From the NCBI GenBank assembly GCA_964583095.1, contig CAZOVB010000102.1, positions 1-10,329 on the forward strand: 10,329 nt of DNA. The letters are read 5' to 3'. Below, piece after piece: positions 6,813-10,329 of the stretch; the first letter of the stretch is position 1; the number at the start of each line of letters is the position of its first letter. Source of the DNA: CAZOVB01 sp964583095 (lineage in GTDB: Bacteria > Planctomycetota > Phycisphaerae > SM23-33). The notes under the pieces were generated by a model that was not told the DNA's origin, did not search any database, and saw only the letters and a list, made by a program, of their open reading frames with translations. Position numbers and translations under genes: made by a program.

Positions 6813-7424
6813 TTATACTTTTTTCATACGTTCAATGGAAAATTGATACAAATTTACTGTGCCAGCCGATTGATCTGAATGCACACCAACGTCAAAAGTA
6901 GATGTAGAGCCAGACAAATCAATGCTTTCTGTTGCATATGGGTCACAAATTCGAGTAGAAACACCACCAGCACCCACTGCAACAACGTCACCAGCAAAGT
7001 CTGTTATGACATTATCGCCAGAAGCAGTTGCCTTACAATTCATCACAAGCTCCATCTTAACATATTCTTCACCAGAACCTGATTCTTTATAATACGTAAC
7101 GCCTATTGCAGAACCACCCCATGAAAAATAAATATTTCCAGAATAATCTGTGCTTAAATCTAACACTGCAATAAGTTTTATTTTATCACCAACAGAATCA
7201 AAATTGTCTGCCACTGTAAAACTATATGCAGATTTTATTAAATCATCATAAGAACCTGTTCTTGTCTGCTGTGTTAAATCATTATATAAAGTTGCTATAC
7301 CATCAGCACCGTCAGCACCAGCAGCACCTGTTGCACCAGTAGCACCTGTTTCTCCACCAGTGAAACTTATAGCATCAGACCTGTCACAACTTGTCGAAAC
7401 AGTACCACATGTCTTACATCCCAT
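6813..7424 (-). CDS. Collagen-like phage fibre protein (203 aa)
   Basis: The N-terminus has three cysteines in a short stretch (MGCKTCGTVSTSCDRS), then a run of about seven Gly-X-Y triplets from residue 24 to 44 (GETGATGATGAAGADGADG). Such runs form trimeric triple helices in phage fibres and needles. Residues 45-203 are a beta-rich globular domain with strands such as KIKLIAVLDLSTDYSGNIYF and VKMELVMNCKATASGDNVI, ending in TVNLYQFSIERMKKV, consistent with a trimeric jelly-roll head. The ATG at 7424 is twelve bases after the upstream stop, and the next gene starts three bases after its TAA. Role as a short fibre or fibre connector is inferred. The triplet run is short, so trimer stability would depend on the flanking domain. 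Confidence 0.82.
   Translation of the reverse strand: MGCKTCGTVSTSCDRSDAISFTGGETGATGATGAAGADGADGIATLYNDLTQQTRTGSYDDLIKSAYSFTVADNFDSVGDKIKLIAVLDLSTDYSGNIYFSWGGSAIGVTYYKESGSGEEYVKMELVMNCKATASGDNVITDFAGDVVAVGAGGVSTRICDPYATESIDLSGSTSTFDVGVHSDQSAGTVNLYQFSIERMKKV
7293..7355 (-). repeat. Gly-X-Y collagen-like triplet run
   Basis: About seven consecutive triplets beginning with Gly encode GETGATGATGAAGADGADG and the following GIA. Ala, Thr and Asp fill the X and Y positions and there is no Pro, as is usual for bacterial and phage collagens, which lack prolyl hydroxylation. The repeated tgcacc/agcacc units are visible on the plus strand around 7310-7345. Confidence 0.85.
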
Positions 7425-7436
7425 TATTATGTATGT

Positions 7437-8186
7437 TTAACAGCTACTGCAACCATCATCATTATAACTACAGTACCGCTGTATCTTTGTTAATATTGTA
7501 TTTAATTCTGTGTACGAACCACATTGCGCTCCGCTCTGTAAAGCCTTCAAAAGTGTATATGCTTTCATAGTATCTTTCCAAACATTATCATCACATTCAG
7601 AAATCAACATCTTCTCACCTATCTCTTGTAACCTCGAAGTGACACAACACTCTGCCTGACAATACAAAAGCTGCCTTGCATCATAAGTATAGGTTACACC
7701 ACCAGCCACAACTTCATATTGAAACCGATAAACACCATCGCTTACCGCAACACCTGCCGTACCACCTAAACTGTCAGCTTGTAAGGCAAACTCTTTATCA
7801 ATAAGATATGCCGTAGCTCCACTCGCTGTAGTTAATGCTAATTCTTTTAAAAGTAAAGAAGTATCACTATAAACAGTATGAATTACATAATCAACACCAT
7901 CAATAATAATACCATCGTCAGCTTCATAGTCAGTAGTAAAAGACGTTCCACTACCAGTGACAGTCCTACTTCCAGTAGTTATTGATACTGTACCGTCCTT
8001 TTCTGTTTGCAAAGTAGTAGAAACATCAATTTCTGTTCCACTTGTTTCACCATAAGGTGTTATTGTCAAAGTAGCAGAAGTAATATCAGCAACCTGTGTT
8101 GCATAATCATAATTGCTGTTATCCGTTACTTTTAAATACTGACAATTAGTATCCTGACAAAAAGATAAACTTAAATTTAAACTCAT
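7437..8186 (-). CDS. Cysteine-rich phage structural protein with beta domain and helical C-terminus (249 aa)
   Basis: I start at the ATG at 8186; an in-frame TTG six bases upstream is less likely. Ten cysteines lie at 10, 15, 176, 180, 181, 198, 222, 239, 246 and 249. Residues 30-60 and 133-172 read as one beta domain (ITSATLTITPYG; DGVYRFQYEVVAGGVTYTYD). It appears interrupted by residues 64-118 containing GTVSITTGSRTVTGSGTSF and IIIDGVDYVIHTVYSD, a module seen in phage fibre and baseplate proteins. Residues 176-240 are helical: YCQAECCVTSRLQEIGEKML, AYTLLKALQSGAQCGSYTEL and ILTKIQRYC. The pattern 'Y.LLKAL..A..CG.Y..l...L...qr.C' is, to my knowledge, recurrent in Bacteroidota phage structural clusters. 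It is the first gene after the terminator and precedes the collagen-like fibre. The exact role is unknown; cytoplasmic or virion-bound metal coordination is possible. Confidence 0.82.
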   Translation of the reverse strand: MSLNLSLSFCQDTNCQYLKVTDNSNYDYATQVADITSATLTITPYGETSGTEIDVSTTLQTEKDGTVSITTGSRTVTGSGTSFTTDYEADDGIIIDGVDYVIHTVYSDTSLLLKELALTTASGATAYLIDKEFALQADSLGGTAGVAVSDGVYRFQYEVVAGGVTYTYDARQLLYCQAECCVTSRLQEIGEKMLISECDDNVWKDTMKAYTLLKALQSGAQCGSYTELNTILTKIQRYCSYNDDGCSSC

Positions 8187-8190
8187 TATC

Positions 8191-8231
8191 AAAAAAGATA
8201 ATTAGCTGCCCCCTGGAAAGAGAGCAGCTAA
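8191..8231 (-). terminator. Rho-independent terminator-like hairpin
   Basis: On the minus strand TTAGCTGC (8231-8224) pairs perfectly with GCAGCTAA (8209-8202), eight base pairs around a 14-base loop. It is followed by TTATC and then six T (8196-8191). It sits ten bases after the stop of the 138-residue gene and just before the next ATG. The loop is larger than usual and half of the stem is A-T, so termination may be partial. That would set the dose of the downstream fibre genes relative to the upstream virion genes. Confidence 0.7.
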
Positions 8232-8240
8232 AAATTATTA

Positions 8241-8657
8241 TTAGTCCTCTACGTAATACTTAACATATACATACAGTTTTCCAGCAGTAATAGTTTCTAC
8301 TGCTACTGTAGCCAATATTGCTTCGTCAGAAGACTGATCAACCCTAATAAAATTACCAACAGCACCGTCAGCCGCATTGTCAGAAACACGTGGTGCAGCC
8401 GCATCCCATGTAGTACCAGTGCTAATAGAAACAGCGGCATCAAAAGCATCTGTGTCATTTGTACGACCAAGAGCTATCGTTGCTGAATCGTTTTCGGATT
8501 CAAAAGTAGTTTCTACATGTATCCATGCCTGTGTGATAACTGCCTTACCAGGAATATAACCAAGAGTTTTTTCGCCTGCCGTTCCTGTATGAGTTCCACC
8601 AGAAACATCAAAAGCAAAACGCTCTATCCTTTCATTTAAAAATGTATTTGATTCCAT
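8241..8657 (-). CDS. Small beta-rich virion protein, possible capsid-associated or decoration protein (138 aa)
   Basis: The ATG at 8657 is preferred over an upstream in-frame GTG at 8699. The GTG would overlap the previous gene and add a Lys/Leu-rich leader encoded by the AT-rich spacer. The ATG follows an A8-T4 tract typical of Bacteroidota initiation regions. The 138-residue product shows the pattern GYIPGKAVITQAWIHVETTF, then ATIALGRTNDTDAFDAAVSI, then a closing AGKLYVYVKYYVED. This 'a.It.a...v.TtF.s..daAtIalG..' arrangement with a final 'aGkl.vyv.Y' strand recurs in small proteins beside capsid genes of many dsDNA phages (recalled, not searched). Location after the 332-residue virion-like protein and directly before a terminator fits a highly expressed virion component. 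A decoration role is inference. Confidence 0.82.
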   Translation of the reverse strand: MESNTFLNERIERFAFDVSGGTHTGTAGEKTLGYIPGKAVITQAWIHVETTFESENDSATIALGRTNDTDAFDAAVSISTGTTWDAAAPRVSDNAADGAVGNFIRVDQSSDEAILATVAVETITAGKLYVYVKYYVED

Positions 8658-8691
8658 GAAAATTTTTTTTAAATTCTTTAATAAACTTATT

Positions 8692-9690
8692 TTACACACT
8701 TACACTTGCAAAAGCACCAGGGCAGCTTGCCATGTACGGATTAAGTACAGCAAGAACGTTAGTCATCTGCGACCCTGAACCTGGTTTAGGTATTGCAATA
8801 ACAGTGCTAAGTGGAGCAACATCTTTTTTGTTCAGCCCAGCAGGCGTATAAGATGTGTCATGCATAATGGTAATCTGGTCATATGTTTCGTTTTTAACAG
8901 TATACCACGTAGTATCCGCAGCACCAATAAGTTGTTTGTGTGCGTTCCTGTTAATTAGTCCACGATAACCTTTATATGCATACTCCATATCACGAATCTC
9001 TCTCCATGAGCCATGACCTTTATCACTTGGAGTTGTTGCAGCCCACGTTCCTGCACTTTCAGCAGGGTCTCCAGTTGTATAATAAGGGTCAAACTGAACC
9101 TGCTTATAAGGAGGAAGACTGTTAAGCGTTTCCGTAGGTGTTTGTGCCGTCAATATCAATGTGCTTGTGCCAGATGCTGTCACCCGTGCATCACTATCAC
9201 CATTAATCTGTGTTTTAAACAGATCAACAAGGTCTGACTTTGTTGTAGAAGTAGCGGTCGCACGCCATTCCTGTACAAACTGACCATCACGGCTTTCTTC
9301 ACTTGCTTTGTCTGTGTAAACAAGCCTTACAACATATTCATCACCAACAACAGGTGTGTCTGGTGTCAATGTTGAAACCTGTTCTGTAGGCGCAGTATAA
9401 CTAATTCCTTTGTATTTTTTTACACCTGCACCATAAATAGGATTAGACACAATCATTTTATTTTCTTCTACAGCAGTCCCACCAGGTGTAGTATAATCCA
9501 AAGTATCATCTATAACCTGTGCTATCCTAAGATATTCAGTGTCAGCTATAGTAGTACCCGCACTGGCAATACTGTCTGTATCATCCAAAACAAAAATTTC
9601 TCCATCTTGTACACTCTGTGTGTTGCCACGAAGAACGGGAGAAGCAGACCTGTCTATATCCTTTCCAATTAAAATATTACTTACTTGCAT
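8692..9690 (-). CDS. Putative virion structural protein, capsid or tail-tube type (332 aa)
   Basis: The product has 332 residues with no signal peptide or membrane segment and only one cysteine. Residues 1-37 look like an extended arm (IGKDIDRSASPVLRGNTQS). Residues 117-183 read GDEYVVRLVYTD, then STTKSDLVDLFKTQINGDS and STLILTAQT. This strand, helix, strand order resembles IN-type modules seen in tail tube/sheath and flagellar hook proteins. Residues 226-254 are an aromatic, charged helix (HGSWREIRDMEYAYKGYRGL). The C-terminal part, YDQITIMHDTSYTPAGLN, then VIAIPKPGSGSQMTNVLAVL followed by NPYMAS, looks like the closing beta domain of a virion subunit. It lies between a DUF1617-like gene and a decoration-like gene, upstream of a terminator. 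I cannot choose between capsid, tail tube and another abundant virion protein. Confidence 0.82.
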   Translation of the reverse strand: MQVSNILIGKDIDRSASPVLRGNTQSVQDGEIFVLDDTDSIASAGTTIADTEYLRIAQVIDDTLDYTTPGGTAVEENKMIVSNPIYGAGVKKYKGISYTAPTEQVSTLTPDTPVVGDEYVVRLVYTDKASEESRDGQFVQEWRATATSTTKSDLVDLFKTQINGDSDARVTASGTSTLILTAQTPTETLNSLPPYKQVQFDPYYTTGDPAESAGTWAATTPSDKGHGSWREIRDMEYAYKGYRGLINRNAHKQLIGAADTTWYTVKNETYDQITIMHDTSYTPAGLNKKDVAPLSTVIAIPKPGSGSQMTNVLAVLNPYMASCPGAFASVSV

Positions 9691-9744
9691 TTTTAATGAA
9701 TTTTAAATCCTTAATTAAAATTTTTTTTAACACGTTAAGGTGTG
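9691..9744 (-). promoter_or_regulatory. A/T-rich leader between the DUF1617-like and virion-protein genes
   Basis: This 54-base gap is longer than most junctions in the window. On the minus strand it holds an A8-T4 tract (9728-9717) and a TTAATTAA, then an A/T-only stretch before the ATG at 9690. The same A8-T4 tract precedes the 138-residue gene. The tract may bend DNA or keep the initiation region unstructured, as is common in Bacteroidota. No TTTG or TAnnTTTG promoter pair was seen, so a promoter is only possible. Confidence 0.25.
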
Positions 9745-10245
9745 TTATTCCTCATCAATCATGTCCTGAATAAGCCCCATCTGTGCGGCAGTTATATCAT
9801 CAGGAACAAAATCTATTTTGACTTTATGTAATTCTAAGTCAATATCTTCTTTTAACATTTCGTTATATTTATCTACCTGTTCTTGTCTCTCATCCAAAAC
9901 GCTTTTGCTTTCTTCAAAAAGAGACTCAACATCTTTATCCCTTTTTTTCTTTTCAGCATCATCAAAAGTATATACAGGTACACCATCTTTACTTTTTTCT
10001 TCTATGGGTTTATCGTTTTCATCACGCCTGCAATACTTTTCATTTATCTTAATGCGTTTTTCTTCAAACTCTTTAAACTTCTCCGTAGGCTCTATTGCTG
10101 CTTTTAAAGCATCTATTTCAGAATCAACCTTGCTTTGATTTTTTGCTACAGCATAAACAAACTTAACTCTGTTTTCAGACTTCCCTTTTAAAGAGCCTAC
10201 TGCGGTTAAACCTTCTTTTAATTTTAAAACATCTTGTCTTTTCAT
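9745..10245 (-). CDS. DUF1617-like phage protein (166 aa, helical)
   Basis: The 166-residue product is strongly charged and almost wholly helical: KFVYAVAKNQSKVDSEIDAL, then FKEFEEKRIKINEKYCRRDE, a short turn GVPVYTF, a long Lys/Glu helix around 97-135, and a final VPDDITAAQMGLIQDMIDEE. The order matches the pattern I know for DUF1617 phage proteins: 'yA..KN....e...L', 'Y...R..l...y...De.g.p', then '..DIt..q...l..mi.e'. Those occur in tail and structural regions of siphophages; their function is not established. Much of the protein could be coiled coil, so a scaffold or assembly chaperone is an alternative. It is the first complete gene of the visible series, with an 84-base leader before it in this window and a 54-base gap to the next start. 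Confidence 0.8.
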   Translation of the reverse strand: MKRQDVLKLKEGLTAVGSLKGKSENRVKFVYAVAKNQSKVDSEIDALKAAIEPTEKFKEFEEKRIKINEKYCRRDENDKPIEEKSKDGVPVYTFDDAEKKKRDKDVESLFEESKSVLDERQEQVDKYNEMLKEDIDLELHKVKIDFVPDDITAAQMGLIQDMIDEE

Positions 10246-10329
10246 AAATTAAAGTTTTTAGTGAATAATTCACATTGTAACATACTTTTTAATTAATTAT
10301 TATCTGTCAACACTACAATTAATCAACAT
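10246..10329 (-). other. Upstream leader at the right edge, closed in all minus-strand frames
   Basis: Reading the minus strand from 10329, each frame meets a stop: TGA at 10325-10323, TAA at 10321-10319 and TAA at 10302-10300. Any gene upstream therefore ends at or before about 10300, but the frame cannot be chosen. The remainder is very AT-rich. A TTGACA at 10310-10305 has no good -10 partner at normal spacing. No TTTG element is present. A short palindrome lies at 10261-10273. Confidence 0.5.
10261..10273. promoter_or_regulatory. Short perfect palindrome upstream of the DUF1617-like gene
   Basis: The sequence gtgaataattcac is a perfect inverted repeat with 5-base arms and a 3-base centre, 15 bases before the ATG. 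It could be a small repressor operator or a weak leader hairpin. Nothing in the window shows which protein would bind it, and in AT-rich DNA a match of this size can arise by chance. Confidence 0.25.

Noticed and set aside
8658..8699. GTG start extending the 138-residue protein by 14 residues
   Set aside because: The extension overlaps the previous gene's end and is encoded by the AT-rich spacer. The ATG at 8657 follows an A/T tract like other starts here.
9729..9746. Inverted repeat aacac/gtgtt near the end of the DUF1617-like gene as a terminator
   Set aside because: The stem is only five base pairs and on the minus strand is followed by A8 rather than a T-tract.
10274..10310. Sigma-70 style promoter with TTGACA at 10310-10305
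   Set aside because: The best -10-like hexamers are 20 or 25 bases away, and Bacteroidota promoters use TTTG / TAnnTTTG elements, which are absent here.
1..10329. CRISPR array, tRNA or rRNA genes, insertion sequence
   Set aside because: No regularly spaced direct repeats, cloverleaf-like segments with tRNA arms, or transposase-like proteins with terminal inverted repeats were seen on either strand.

Overview
The window looks like part of the structural (head/tail and adsorption) module of a tailed phage or prophage of a Bacteroidota host. The reasons are: every convincing gene lies on the minus strand in one tightly packed series; the DNA is AT-rich; starts lack Shine-Dalgarno sites, apart from one possible case, and instead sit behind A/T-rich leaders; several proteins begin with Bacteroidota-style signal peptides ending in an Ala-X-Ala-Gln type cleavage region; and many products are serine/threonine/glycine-rich beta proteins typical of virion fibres. 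No integrase, terminase, portal, polymerase, tRNA or CRISPR array is visible, so phage versus prophage cannot be decided here.

Read in the direction of transcription (high to low coordinates), the window starts with a leader at 10329-10246. It is followed by a charged helical protein resembling DUF1617 phage tail-region proteins (10245-9745), a 332-residue virion-like protein that could be a capsid or tail-tube subunit (9690-8692), and a small beta-rich protein (8657-8241) of a kind common next to phage capsid genes. A hairpin with a following T-tract (8231-8191) looks like a rho-independent terminator and separates this block from the rest.

The second block is an array of adsorption-type genes. 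It holds a cysteine-rich beta/helical protein (8186-7437), a collagen-like fibre (7424-6813), a 524-residue tail fibre (6809-5235), a 643-residue secreted-type beta-helix protein (5224-3293), a 129-residue signal-peptide protein (3290-2901), a 65-residue protein with a hydrophobic N-terminus (2900-2703), a second cysteine-rich protein (2678-2082), two small beta proteins (2079-1705 and 1701-1423), and a further fibre with a signal peptide (1412 to beyond the left edge). This last gene is open at the left edge and at least 470 residues long. Most junctions are 0 to 12 bases, which suggests one polycistronic message with translational coupling. All twelve complete genes end in TAA.

The most interesting point is that three large or medium proteins embedded in an apparent virion gene series carry export signals. 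That is unexpected for virion parts assembled in the cytoplasm and suggests either secreted accessory adhesins or fibres recruited from host cell-surface proteins. Function assignments rest on sequence patterns recognised by eye; no database or structure search was run.
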